The notes under the pieces: generated by a model | The model's database searches: none | The model's input: only the letters and a program-made list of their open reading frames with translations | Told to the model about the DNA's origin: nothing | In this document: positions 53,247-61,090 of the stretch, in pieces | How the letters are laid out: every line of letters starts with the position of its first letter | Numbering within the stretch: the first letter of the stretch is position 1 | Assembly: GCF_000948975.2 (NCBI RefSeq) | Contig: NZ_CP059735.1 | Location: forward strand, 310,001-374,000 | Length of the DNA stretch: 64,000 bases | Reading direction: 5' to 3' | Source of the DNA: Thalassomonas actiniarum | GTDB taxonomy: Bacteria > Pseudomonadota > Gammaproteobacteria > Enterobacterales > Alteromonadaceae | Made by a program: the position numbers and the translations under genes

Positions 53247-54107
53247 TTAAGCCAGGATAACGGTTTTGTCGCCGTTGAGGCAGATACGTTGCTGGGCATG
53301 CATTTTCACGGCATGGCACAGGGCGGTGGCTTCTAAGTCATGGCCCGAGTGCACCATTTGTTCAACGGTGAAGGTATGGTTAATGGGTTTGACTTCCTGC
53401 ACGATAATCGGACCTTCATCAAGATCTGCGGTCACATAGTGGGCGGTGGCGCCGATCACTTTCACCCCGCGGGCATGGGCCTGGTGATAAGGTTTCGCGC
53501 CCTTGAAACTGGGCAAAAACGAGTGATGGATATTAATGGCATTGCCCTGGAGTTTGACACACATATCGTCGGATAAAATCTGCATATAACGGGCAAGCAC
53601 CAGCAGTTCGGCATCGGCGCTTTTCATCACGTCCAGGATGGCGGCTTCCTGTTGGGGTTTATTTTCCTTGTTGACCGGCAGGTGATGGTAGGGAATGCCA
53701 TGCCACTCCACTAAAGACTGACAATCCGGGTGGTTGGATACCACGGCAACAATATTCACCGGCAGCACGCCAGCTTTCCACTTGGTTAATAACGAGACCA
53801 GGCAGTGATCGTCTTTGGATACGGCAATCACGATATTGGGCAAGTCGTTGGCATTTCTGATGCGATAGCTCAGGTTCAGCGGTTTGGCCAGCTCGTCGAT
53901 GGCGCTGACAAATTCTTCAAACGGCACTTTCAGGTTGCGGTCGTCAAAGGCGATACGGGAAAAAAAGGTATCGGTAGAGGGGTCGCTGTACTGTGAAGTT
54001 TCGGTAATAAAGGCGCCGTGTTCAAACAGATTATGGGTAACTTTTGCTAAGACGCCTGAAGTATCAGGACATTGCCAGGTTAAAACGTATTGATTATTGA
54101 TTTGCAT
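53247..54107 (-). CDS. purU: Formyltetrahydrofolate deformylase PurU
   Basis: A 286-residue enzyme that hydrolyses 10-formyl-THF to THF and formate. An N-terminal ACT domain (YVLTWQCPDTSGVLAKVTHNLFEHGAFI, residues 1-85) precedes the formyltransferase fold. Catalytic residues are in INIHHSFLPSF (Asn/His) and TADLDEGPII (Asp). VSNHPDCQSLVEWHGIPYHHLPV is diagnostic for PurU. A PurR-like box lies ~80 bp upstream. Confidence 0.93.
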   Translation of the reverse strand: MQINNQYVLTWQCPDTSGVLAKVTHNLFEHGAFITETSQYSDPSTDTFFSRIAFDDRNLKVPFEEFVSAIDELAKPLNLSYRIRNANDLPNIVIAVSKDDHCLVSLLTKWKAGVLPVNIVAVVSNHPDCQSLVEWHGIPYHHLPVNKENKPQQEAAILDVMKSADAELLVLARYMQILSDDMCVKLQGNAINIHHSFLPSFKGAKPYHQAHARGVKVIGATAHYVTADLDEGPIIVQEVKPINHTFTVEQMVHSGHDLEATALCHAVKMHAQQRICLNGDKTVILA

Positions 54108-54183
54108 AATGTCTCACTTGATAGAAAAAGTTATTGTTTACCTTGCTTGGTCCTGATTGATTCTTATCCGATTTTTCCCGGTT

Positions 54184-54199
54184 GTGAAAACGTTTGCGT
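54184..54199 (-). promoter_or_regulatory. PurR-type operator upstream of purU
   Basis: The minus strand reads ACGCAAACGTTTTCAC. This matches the E. coli PurR consensus (ACGCAAACGTTTNCGT) at all but the last two positions. It is 76-91 bp upstream of the purU start codon, a fitting promoter location. Purine control of purU is inference. Confidence 0.6.
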
Positions 54200-54353
54200 T
54201 ACCCCTGATAACTATGCTCTATGTCCTTTTACAGGTAAAAAGAGAGCAACAGTAAAGCCTAAGCCCCATATTCCGGGTTAACGGCGAGGTGTGCTGAAAG
54301 TTTTCGACAACAGAGAAGCGATTTAAATTTGAAAACGGCAAAGTCTGAGCTTA

Positions 54354-54561
54354 ATACCAAATGAAATAATGAATTAACCATCTTCAACGGTCTAAACTTT
54401 CAATTTCTTCGTTGCGCTCAATCCCAATAGCTGGCTATTGCTCAATCACGCGCCTCGCCTGCATGGATGCAGGTGCTTAGCTATAGTCTGGAACCATATA
54501 GCTGTGAACTTGAATGCTTATCTTCATTGAATCTTGGTCACTTCTTTATTACGTTTGGTAT
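54354..54561. mobile_element. MITE-like non-coding repeat with terminal inverted repeats
   Basis: The ~208-bp segment begins ATACCAAATG-AAATAATGA and ends with the near inverse complement (TTTATTACGTTTGGTAT), giving imperfect terminal inverted repeats of ~18 bp. The interior has no reading frame and includes the palindromic-looking GCTCAATC..TTGCTCAATCACG. Similar ATACCAAA-ended elements are common in Alteromonadales as I recall. A target duplication is not clear. Confidence 0.55.
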
Positions 54562-54617
54562 GCAGGTTATTTCCTGCCCGGTTAATTTACGACAGAAACT
54601 CACTTGTAGGCAAGGGC

Positions 54618-54845
54618 TCAGTGGCTGAATTTGTGTTTATTTTTTATATAGAGGTTTTCTACTTTGGTCCGGGCCCAGGGGGTCTTGCGTAAGAACTTCA
54701 GTGATGACTTGATGCTGGGATCGTGGGTAAAGCAGCGTATCTTGATGATTTGCCCTAATTCTTCAAAACCGTAATGCTCCACCAGCTCAGTGACTATGGT
54801 TTGTAAGGTAATGCCGTGCAAGGGATTAAAGGGTTGTTCGTTCAT
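54618..54845 (-). CDS. VF530-family DNA-binding protein (DUF2132)
   Basis: A 75-residue protein matching the VF530 pattern: [26 protein letters not shown], then [31 protein letters not shown]. The family is named after a Vibrio fischeri protein with a double-stranded-DNA-binding-like fold. Role unknown. Monocistronic. Confidence 0.88.
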   Translation of the reverse strand: MNEQPFNPLHGITLQTIVTELVEHYGFEELGQIIKIRCFTHDPSIKSSLKFLRKTPWARTKVENLYIKNKHKFSH

Positions 54846-55064
54846 GTTTTTCTCTGTGGTGATATCGGCCTGCCGTTATTGTATCAAGTTAAGGACGGGG
54901 AGCGCGAAAAATTATCTGCAAGAAAAATCTCTGTACGCAGCCCATTAATTAGTTAAGAATGAATCAACAGTATTTTTGCGTACAGCCAGGGAAATTGCTT
55001 TGGTTATTCTTGCCGGATAACTAAGCTTGAGTCGGCCTCTGGCGATAAACGGATAGTTTTTGTT

Positions 55065-56954
55065 ATGTTCAGCCAATTAAAATTTGCCCATAAAATCATC
55101 TTAACCGCAGCGGCCTTGCTTATTCTAACCCTGACGGTGTCAAGCGCTTACCACTACCTTAAAATCAACCAGCAAACCGAAACCAACCTGGAGCGGGGCA
55201 TTAATGAAATCGCCCGCTCGGTGTCGGGGAATATTGCCAACTGGCTCAACAGCAAACTGCAAATCGTCAATGCCATCGCCCAAAGCACCCGGGAAAGCAG
55301 CGACAGCGCCACCATTTTAGCGACGGTGCAGCAGGCACAGGTGGCCGGCTTGTTTAAAAACACCTATGTCGGGGTGGAACGCAGCGGCGAGTTTATTGTT
55401 GATGATGTCAGCATTAAACTGCCGGATGACTTTGATGCCAGGCAAAGGCCCTGGTATACCCAGGTAAAACAGGACAGAAAGTCTTCCTATACCGAACCAT
55501 ATGTCGATGCCTCGGTGAATAAACTGATTATTTCTGCGGTGGCGCCGATTGAGGATAACGGCCGTTTTATCGGGGCTGCCGGCGGTGATATTGAGCTGGA
55601 TGAAATTGCCGACATTATCAATGCCATCGATTTCCTGGAATTGGGCTATGCCTATCTGGTGAGCGATAACGGTAAAATTCTCAGCCATCCGCAAAAACAA
55701 TATCTGGATAAAAACATCGACACACTTTTTGGCTATCAACCCAGCTTTTCCCGTGAGTTGGTGGAAATTCCCGAGAAAGAGCAAATTGTCTCTTTTATCC
55801 CGGTAGAGGGCATTAGTTCGGTAAAATGGTATGTGGGTGTGGTGCTGGATCGCGATAAAGCTTATGCCCCTATGGTGACAGCAAGAAACAACGCCATCTT
55901 ATCCGGTTTTATCAGTGTGGTGGCGACCATAGTCATTTTGCATTTATTGCTTAATCACCTGATGCGCCCCATCAATCACCTGACGCTGGCGATCAAAGAT
56001 ATTTCCCAGGGAGACGGCGATTTAACCAAGCGCCTGTCGGTAGACTCGCAAGATGAAATCGGCCAGTTATCCCATCATTTTAATGCCTTTATCGATACCA
56101 TTCATGACTCCATGAAGCAGGTACACCAAACCGCCAGCGCCCTGGATCAACATATCAACAGCGTGCGCCAGAGCGCACTGTCCGGGATTGAAATGGCGGA
56201 GCAACAACTAAGCCGGGGCGACAGTGTCTCCAGCGCCATCTCCGAGCTTAACAGTTCGGCGCAAGAAATTTCCTCTAATGCGGTAACCGCCTCTAATTTA
56301 ACCTCGGCGATGCAGGAACAGTCAAGGGAAGGGGTGGATGCCCTGAGCAATAACATTCATTCAATTGAGCACTTATCCACGACCATGGGGCAGTCGAGCG
56401 GCGAAATCGAAAAGCTGGCCACCGAAGCCCAGAATATCGGCAATATTCTCGATGTGATCAAAGGGGTCAGTTCGCAAACTAATTTGTTGGCATTAAATGC
56501 CGCCATTGAAGCGGCCCGGGCGGGGGAAGCCGGCCGCGGTTTTGCCGTGGTCGCCGATGAAGTGCGTCAACTGGCACAGCGTACCCAGGACGCCACCGGG
56601 GAAATTGAAGTGATGATCGAAAACCTGCAAAACGGCACCGGCGCCGTGGTCAGCAGTATGAGTCAAAGCCAGGAGAACAGCACTGCCAGTGTGGAAATGG
56701 CGGGGCTGGCCGATGAAAAAATGCAGCAGATTATCCAGTCCCTGACCCAGGTGGATATTGAAAATCATGCAGTATCCGACGCCACCCAGCAACAGGCGGC
56801 AGTGATCAAAAGCATAGACGAAGATATATTGCAGCTGATGGAGTTAAATCAGCAGGGGGTAAGCAACCTGCAGCAAACCCAGGATGCCTGCGATGGTCTG
56901 CAACAGGAATTTGCCGGGTTAAATACCCTGGTGGGGCAATTTAAAGTGTCTTGA
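55065..56954 (+). CDS. Methyl-accepting chemotaxis protein with dCache sensor
   Basis: A 629-residue chemoreceptor. TM1 is at ~12-32, the periplasmic dCache domain covers ~35-275 ([38 protein letters not shown] in part), TM2 lies at ~282-305, HAMP follows to ~355 ([24 protein letters not shown]), and the cytoplasmic signalling helix bundle contains the hairpin tip [20 protein letters not shown]. It senses a small ligand, often an amino or organic acid, and signals to CheA. No CheR/CheB docking pentapeptide is seen at the C-terminus (VGQFKVS). Confidence 0.93.
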   Translation: MFSQLKFAHKIILTAAALLILTLTVSSAYHYLKINQQTETNLERGINEIARSVSGNIANWLNSKLQIVNAIAQSTRESSDSATILATVQQAQVAGLFKNTYVGVERSGEFIVDDVSIKLPDDFDARQRPWYTQVKQDRKSSYTEPYVDASVNKLIISAVAPIEDNGRFIGAAGGDIELDEIADIINAIDFLELGYAYLVSDNGKILSHPQKQYLDKNIDTLFGYQPSFSRELVEIPEKEQIVSFIPVEGISSVKWYVGVVLDRDKAYAPMVTARNNAILSGFISVVATIVILHLLLNHLMRPINHLTLAIKDISQGDGDLTKRLSVDSQDEIGQLSHHFNAFIDTIHDSMKQVHQTASALDQHINSVRQSALSGIEMAEQQLSRGDSVSSAISELNSSAQEISSNAVTASNLTSAMQEQSREGVDALSNNIHSIEHLSTTMGQSSGEIEKLATEAQNIGNILDVIKGVSSQTNLLALNAAIEAARAGEAGRGFAVVADEVRQLAQRTQDATGEIEVMIENLQNGTGAVVSSMSQSQENSTASVEMAGLADEKMQQIIQSLTQVDIENHAVSDATQQQAAVIKSIDEDILQLMELNQQGVSNLQQTQDACDGLQQEFAGLNTLVGQFKVS

Positions 56955-57054
56955 TAAGGTATATTTTTTTGCCGGGGGAATTTTATTCTAAGTTGCAGGG
57001 TCTTGTGCTGCAATCCATTAACATAGAATAATAACTCAGAGAGAGTACCCCAGG

Positions 57055-57693
57055 ATGAAATGTATATATAAACTCTTAACCGCCGGTCTGGCTTTGTTGT
57101 TGACGCTTAGCGTTCAGGCAGCTAAGCCGATTGCTGAAGAGGCCGCTATGGTCAGCCCGCTGCTGAACGGTCAGCAGGTTCCGTCAGTGATGGCCACTAC
57201 GGTGGCAGGCAAGCAGGTGAACTTACAGCAAGTGCTTACCGGCAAGAAAACCATTTTGTTTTTTTACCGCGGCGGCTGGTGTCCGTTTTGTAATACCCAG
57301 ATGGGACAGCTAAAGCAGATCAGCAGTCGCTTAAATGGCATGGGGTTCCAGTTAATCGGCATATCTACCGATGCCCCGGAAGGCCTTCAAGCCAGCATCA
57401 AAGAGCGTGATTTAGACTATACCCTGCTTTCTGACTTTAACTCTAAAGTCAGCCAAAGTTTTGGCCTGGCGTTTTTTGCTTCACAAAAAACCACAGAGCG
57501 TTATGTCTCAAAAATGAAGCTCACCAATCCGCTGCAAAAAAACCGCCAGGGTGAAGAGCGCCTGGTATTACCGGCTCCTGCCGTTTATGTGTTTGATGCT
57601 AAAGGTTTGGTTCAGTTTAATTATGTAAATCCAAACTTTAGAGTGCGCTTAGATGAAGAGTTGTTACTGAAAGCGGCTGAATTGGTTAAGTAG
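57055..57693 (+). CDS. Secreted peroxiredoxin-like (AhpC/TSA) thioredoxin-fold protein
   Basis: A 212-residue protein with a signal peptide (YKLLTAGLALLLTLSVQAAK). The thioredoxin/peroxiredoxin fold shows TILFFYRGGWCPFCNTQMGQL with CxxC at residues 76 and 79, and LIGISTDAPEGLQASIKERDLDYTLLSD. The PxxxT/SxxC peroxiredoxin motif is replaced by WCPFC, as in the peroxiredoxin-like family proteins. It is likely a periplasmic redox or peroxide-handling protein. A hairpin follows the stop. Confidence 0.82.
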   Translation: MKCIYKLLTAGLALLLTLSVQAAKPIAEEAAMVSPLLNGQQVPSVMATTVAGKQVNLQQVLTGKKTILFFYRGGWCPFCNTQMGQLKQISSRLNGMGFQLIGISTDAPEGLQASIKERDLDYTLLSDFNSKVSQSFGLAFFASQKTTERYVSKMKLTNPLQKNRQGEERLVLPAPAVYVFDAKGLVQFNYVNPNFRVRLDEELLLKAAELVK

Positions 57694-58011
57694 GTTTCGG
57701 GCCTTATGCAACCAGGCATAAGGCAAACATAAAGGAACAAGCAGGGATATTTTTGCAACATTCCCTGAGGCGAAATTTTAAAGCCATTTATTTATAGGTT
57801 AATTTCTTATTATTACTTTACTTTTATAAGTTGGGGCTGCTGTCAGCAACGGCCGGGAAGTCTGATTGTTGTACTAATAAAAACAATGGTTGATAATGAG
57901 ATGTTAAATATTTGTTGTTAATATTTGTATGGTAATTATACTGGCAGAGTCTTACTTATAAGATGCACAGCTTTATAGCTCTGGAAAACTAATACAAAGG
58001 AAAGTAATAAA
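57694..58011. other. Intergenic region, terminator and promoter
   Basis: It holds the hairpin at 57701-57724. The remainder is AT-rich and probably contains the promoter of the six-Cys peptide gene at 58012. No gene is seen. Confidence 0.6.
57701..57724 (+). terminator. Hairpin after the peroxiredoxin-like gene
   Basis: GCCTTATGC and GCATAAGGC form a perfect 9-bp stem with a 6-nt loop, 8 bp after the stop. No U-tract follows. Confidence 0.5.
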
Positions 58012-58221
58012 ATGATAAATAAAAATAAAAAATTTTTAAAAATGGCTTTATTAGGCATGTCTGTAGCCTTGGCGCCGACGATATCAACTGCCGCCGGTAG
58101 CTGTGGTAGTTATTGTCTGACTGAAGCGCGTAACTGTATCAGTGAAGGCAATAGCTCAAGCCATTGTTTTTCCGAATATGAAACTTGTATGATCAGAAAC
58201 GGCTGTCCCGGCTGGGCATAA
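58012..58221 (+). CDS. Six-cysteine small secreted peptide
   Basis: A 69-residue precursor. The signal peptide (basic start, core MALLGMSVALAPTI, cleavage near STA-AG about residue 27) leaves a ~41-residue mature peptide with Cys at 31, 35, 42, 52, 59 and 65. This C-x3-C-x6-C-x9-C-x6-C-x5-C pattern can form three disulfides. AAAGGAA precedes the ATG. I recognise no family. It is monocistronic and in an accessory stretch. Defence, adhesion or signalling are all possible; none is shown. Confidence 0.7.
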   Translation: MINKNKKFLKMALLGMSVALAPTISTAAGSCGSYCLTEARNCISEGNSSSHCFSEYETCMIRNGCPGWA

Positions 58222-58443
58222 CGCCCGCTCAGCTGTTGAGTTTTGAAGGATGGGTTCCTTAAATTGATGCCGTTATTTTAAAACGCTAATTTATAGAACC
58301 CAATTTATACATTTTCGATAAACAAAGAACCCTTTAAAGCAACGGCGTTGTTTTTAATGCTTTTTTTTGATTCATATTTGTTGCTTGTATAAGAGTTGGC
58401 GACAACCCTCTGCCATTGTTTGATGGTTGAACAGAGCCATTTG

Positions 58444-58716
58444 CTAAAAACGTGAATCATTCTCACATGGTTGTCCGTCATGGTCGCCATCCATCTTAGT
58501 GTTGGGACAGTTATTGATAAAATATATGGCTTATTCACGCGAGGTCATTTGGCTACAGTATTGGCGACCATCACATGAAAAGTGTGGCTTAGGGGTGTAA
58601 CCGGGCGATGGTGTCTGTACCGGTTCGGGAGTGGGATTATTAGTTGAACTTTGGTAGTACTGCCATCCGACGGCGGCAATGAAAACCAGCAATAGTCGCT
58701 TTATCAAAGTAAACAT
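58444..58716 (-). pseudogene. Excalibur-domain secreted protein broken by an in-frame stop
   Basis: The frame opens with an N-terminal membrane/signal segment (LIKRLLLVFIAAVGWQYY) and a Pro-rich linker, then FSCDGRQYCSQMTSRE and a TAA at 58531-58533. After that stop the same frame continues AIYFINNCPNTKMDGDHDGQPCEND to a TAG at 58444. This is the remainder of the excalibur-like domain, with its DxDxDGxxCE calcium-binding motif. The frame is unbroken apart from the TAA, which fits a nonsense change. A family Cys is also replaced by Arg just before the stop. Confidence 0.75.
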
Positions 58717-59173
58717 CCTTATTTAAATAACGGCCAAAAGCAAAATTAATGCTTATCTATGATATTAGGCCAGCAGTGTTCACATCACCTGAGTTGAGCT
58801 AACCAACAAACCCTGGCACTAATATTACCCGCTATCTTATTCTTTTCTTTCAGCTACTGATATCAGCAAGTGTAGTGTCGGTTTTCTTTGCATTATAGCG
58901 GGCACTGCCTGAGCTTGCTTTTACTACAGTTTGTTTTATCAGCTTATTCTGTGATGGTATGTCGCTTGCTCTGGCAGTGCGAAGTAAAAATTCAGCGTGA
59001 GATATAAACCGGGCTTTAATCTCACTCTGAAGCCAAAACGATAATGGTTATGTAGGAGGCGGTTCATTCGGGCTTGCCAGATAACGCCGGCTAAGCATTT
59101 TTGACCGGGAGCCTTCCTGTATTCCTCCTACTTCACCGATGGATATCGTTTAAATACGTGAAAGGAGAGAGTA
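58717..59173. other. Intergenic region upstream of the PEP-CTERM gene
   Basis: No gene is seen in 457 bp. Near its 3' end GTAGGAGG (59052-59059) and CCTCCTAC (59124-59131) form an 8-bp inverted repeat 64 bp apart that could shape the leader of the PEP-CTERM transcript. No sigma-54 (-24/-12) element with correct spacing was found. Confidence 0.5.
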
Positions 59174-59947
59174 ATGAAAAGTAAACTATTGAAGAACCTG
59201 TTTATTGTTATCCTGACCCTTAGCTACACTGCCCACGCAGTTTTAATTGAAGACAACCTCGACGACTATTTGTATTTACACTCTGCCAGCAATGATATAT
59301 CGGGCTATTTTGACATGACCGGGCAAGAATATGAGCATGCCTGGGTAACCCTTTCTTTTGTTGATGATACCTACCTTTTTGCTGAGCAATATCCTTTCAA
59401 CGATCAACGTCCTGTTGATGAGGGCGAACTTGATAATAGCCTGGGAGTGCAATCTTTTTATCGTCATAGTGCAGCTCAAGGTTCGTTCTTTTTTGATGGC
59501 TGGGAGCAGGTGACACATATACAGCAGGATATTATCGAAACGGCCTATATTAGCTTTGCTGATATTGCTGGCAATATCAGTATCGATTACATGGAGACAC
59601 ATACTATAGGGTTTCATGAACATAATGAGCCTGGCCATGATTGGAGTTTAGGTAGAAGGGATTGTCATCTGCCATGTCAGTTTTTCAATTTACAACATAG
59701 CGTAGAAACCTCGGGTTATACCGGCTATTTTACGGTGAGAGAGAGACTGTCGAAAGGCTTGATAGATCACGTGCTGGTTGACGGTAAACTTGAATTTGAC
59801 ATTGGTGTGGTCTCGGGAGATTTTTACCTGGCCTCGGCAACGATAAGAACTATCCCGGAGCCCGCCAGCTTAGGTTTGTTTCTGCTTGCCTTATTCGGAC
59901 TGGTGTCTGTACAGCGAAAAAACAGCAGGACTTTGTCTGATTGTTAG
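59174..59947 (+). CDS. PEP-CTERM sorting-signal protein
   Basis: A 257-residue protein with an N-terminal signal peptide (LLKNLFIVILTLSYTAHAV) and a C-terminal PEP-CTERM signal. The latter has the IPEPASLG motif at ~229-236, a transmembrane helix LFLLALFGLVSV and a basic end QRKNSR. Such proteins are sorted and cleaved by an exosortase (EpsH-type), often with exopolysaccharide. The middle part is beta-rich with no known domain. No exosortase gene is in the window. AGGAGAG lies before the ATG. Confidence 0.88.
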   Translation: MKSKLLKNLFIVILTLSYTAHAVLIEDNLDDYLYLHSASNDISGYFDMTGQEYEHAWVTLSFVDDTYLFAEQYPFNDQRPVDEGELDNSLGVQSFYRHSAAQGSFFFDGWEQVTHIQQDIIETAYISFADIAGNISIDYMETHTIGFHEHNEPGHDWSLGRRDCHLPCQFFNLQHSVETSGYTGYFTVRERLSKGLIDHVLVDGKLEFDIGVVSGDFYLASATIRTIPEPASLGLFLLALFGLVSVQRKNSRTLSDC

Positions 59948-59996
59948 TGCTATTAGCCCTTACCTTCAACTTTCAGGCGATTGTGAAAGTAGGGGC

Positions 59997-60254
59997 TTAA
60001 AGTGATTTCTTCTTTAATTTTTTCTGATACAAAGCGTCAAATTCAACAATGTTCAGCTTAAAAACCTGACAAATTTCAATAAGCTCAATATAGTCAAGTT
60101 TACGTTCGCCACTCTCATATTTAGAAACAAAACTTTGGGGTTTTCCGAGTAGTTCACCTAATTGTTCTTGCGTCATATCATCGTTTTGCTTGCGAAGCTC
60201 TCTGAGTAACTTCCTCAATATTACCCTTCTTTCATCCCAGGATTTGTTGGTCAT
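59997..60254 (-). CDS. XRE/Cro-type HTH repressor
   Basis: An 85-residue protein that is almost entirely a Cro/C1 helix-turn-helix domain: LLRELRKQNDDMTQEQLGELLGKPQSFVSKYESGERKLDYIELIEICQVF. The tail is basic (KKLKKKSL). It is transcribed away from the peptide locus, and its start codon is 22 bp from two palindromic operators (60276-60325), so it very likely autoregulates and controls the divergent genes. Confidence 0.85.
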   Translation of the reverse strand: MTNKSWDERRVILRKLLRELRKQNDDMTQEQLGELLGKPQSFVSKYESGERKLDYIELIEICQVFKLNIVEFDALYQKKLKKKSL

Positions 60255-60275
60255 TTGATATTTCAGCCGTGGTGG

Positions 60276-60325
60276 AAATATCCCAATTTAGTATATTTTT
60301 TCAAATATCCCATTTTGGGATATTT
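60276..60325. promoter_or_regulatory. Tandem palindromic operators (AAATATCCCA-N3-TGGGATATTT)
   Basis: O2 at 60303-60325 is a perfect 10-3-10 inverted repeat, AAATATCCCA-TTT-TGGGATATTT. O1 at 60276-60298 has the same left arm and an imperfect right arm (TAGTATATTT, 8 of 10). Centres are 27 bp apart. They lie between the divergent XRE gene and the downstream peptide locus, as expected for a Cro-type repressor. Confidence 0.75.
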
Positions 60326-60349
60326 ACTCTCAGGAAAAAGAGGTTTATC

Positions 60350-60439
60350 ATGCCACTGGTTAACAGCGCCGGTAACATTAGCAAGCTCGAACAACTTGGA
60401 TCCTCGTTCATCTGCTTCGCCGACAGGTTGGCAACTTGA
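60350..60439 (+). CDS. Possible very small peptide gene after the operators (29 aa), uncertain
   Basis: ATG at 60350 has a good AAAAGAGG site six bases upstream and encodes MPLVNSAGNISKLEQLGSSF.. to a TGA at 60437. In another frame the DNA continues as a hydrophobic stretch (IVIVKSVFVLMCCLALLTTL) to a TAG ending at 60521. So the locus may be either a short peptide or a frameshifted small membrane protein. It is the first reading frame after the operators. Evidence is limited to the ribosome site and position. Confidence 0.3.
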   Translation: MPLVNSAGNISKLEQLGSSFICFADRLAT

Positions 60440-60578
60440 TGCTCAAGACATTGTTATTGTTAAAAGTGTCTTTGTGTTGATGTGCTGCCTTGCCCTGTTA
60501 ACCACACTGGCAAACCGCTAGATAAACACGCCTTCCTTTAAGGCAATACGGACATAAAAAGAGTAAGTAGGGACATTT

Positions 60579-60905
60579 ATGTTTAGATTCATGACTGGTG
60601 ATGACTTACGGCGCATGAGATTGTCTTGCAACCGTACCACTGAAGATATGGCTAAAAAGATCTCGGTTAGCCGCACCACCTATGAAAAGTACGAGGCTGG
60701 CCTGGAGCAACCTACACCAGCTCATGCCTTTGCCCTGAATATTTATTGCCGGGTAAACATTATTCCCTTGTTCACGCAACTTCGTGAGCTCATAAACCAT
60801 TTCAACCAATACAAGGATTTTAAAAATGATAAAGCCAACACTTACCGCATGCCAGCAGAGAAAAAACACCGCGAAACTGAATCGGACGAAGCTGAGCATA
60901 AGTGA
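60579..60905 (+). CDS. Second HTH (XRE-like) protein overlapping the leader-peptide gene
   Basis: A 108-residue protein. Residues ~5-50 read as a helix-turn-helix (MTGDDLRRMRLSCNRTTEDMAKKISVSRTTYEKYEAGLEQPTPA), followed by a helix and a hydrophilic Lys/Glu-rich tail. TAGGGA is five bases before the ATG. The last 80 bp overlap, in another frame, the start of the double-glycine peptide gene, which may explain the low-complexity tail. It is likely a local regulator of the peptide operon. Confidence 0.7.
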   Translation: MFRFMTGDDLRRMRLSCNRTTEDMAKKISVSRTTYEKYEAGLEQPTPAHAFALNIYCRVNIIPLFTQLRELINHFNQYKDFKNDKANTYRMPAEKKHRETESDEAEHK

Positions 60906-61044
60906 TCTCAAAATGATTTTTGGCGGCAGCGGTATTCATAACGGTGACGATCCGGCGGCAGCTACTATTGTTGTACCTGTAGCAGACAGCCAAGCGATGG
61001 AGCCTTTTAACCGTGATAGTGACAAGGATGTTATAGGCAAGTAG
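60826..61044 (+). CDS. Double-glycine-leader peptide precursor (bacteriocin/signal type)
   Basis: A 72-residue precursor. Residues 23-34 (LSISDLKMIFGG) match the canonical double-glycine leader: L at -12, S at -11, D at -8, L at -7, I at -4, GG at -2/-1. Cleavage after G34 by a C39 peptidase ABC exporter would release a 38-residue acidic core beginning SGIHNGDDPAAATIVV, without Cys. AAGGA lies nine bases before the ATG. A membrane protein gene follows 46 bp later. No C39 exporter is in the window, so export would need one elsewhere. Confidence 0.75.
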   Translation: MIKPTLTACQQRKNTAKLNRTKLSISDLKMIFGGSGIHNGDDPAAATIVVPVADSQAMEPFNRDSDKDVIGK

Positions 61045-61090
61045 CGTAGCTGCTTGCCGGCAAGGTCAATAAACGAAGGATAAGGCTACA

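Larger units (their letters stand above)
54108..54617. other. Intergenic region: purU promoter side and MITE-like repeat
   Basis: It contains the PurR-like box (54184-54199) near purU and the MITE-like element (54354-54561). No gene is supported here. Confidence 0.7.

Noticed and set aside
60255-60521. 88-codon plus-strand frame starting next to the XRE gene
   Set aside because: It starts with TTG inside the XRE promoter and reads through both operators; only its last part might be part of a real small gene.
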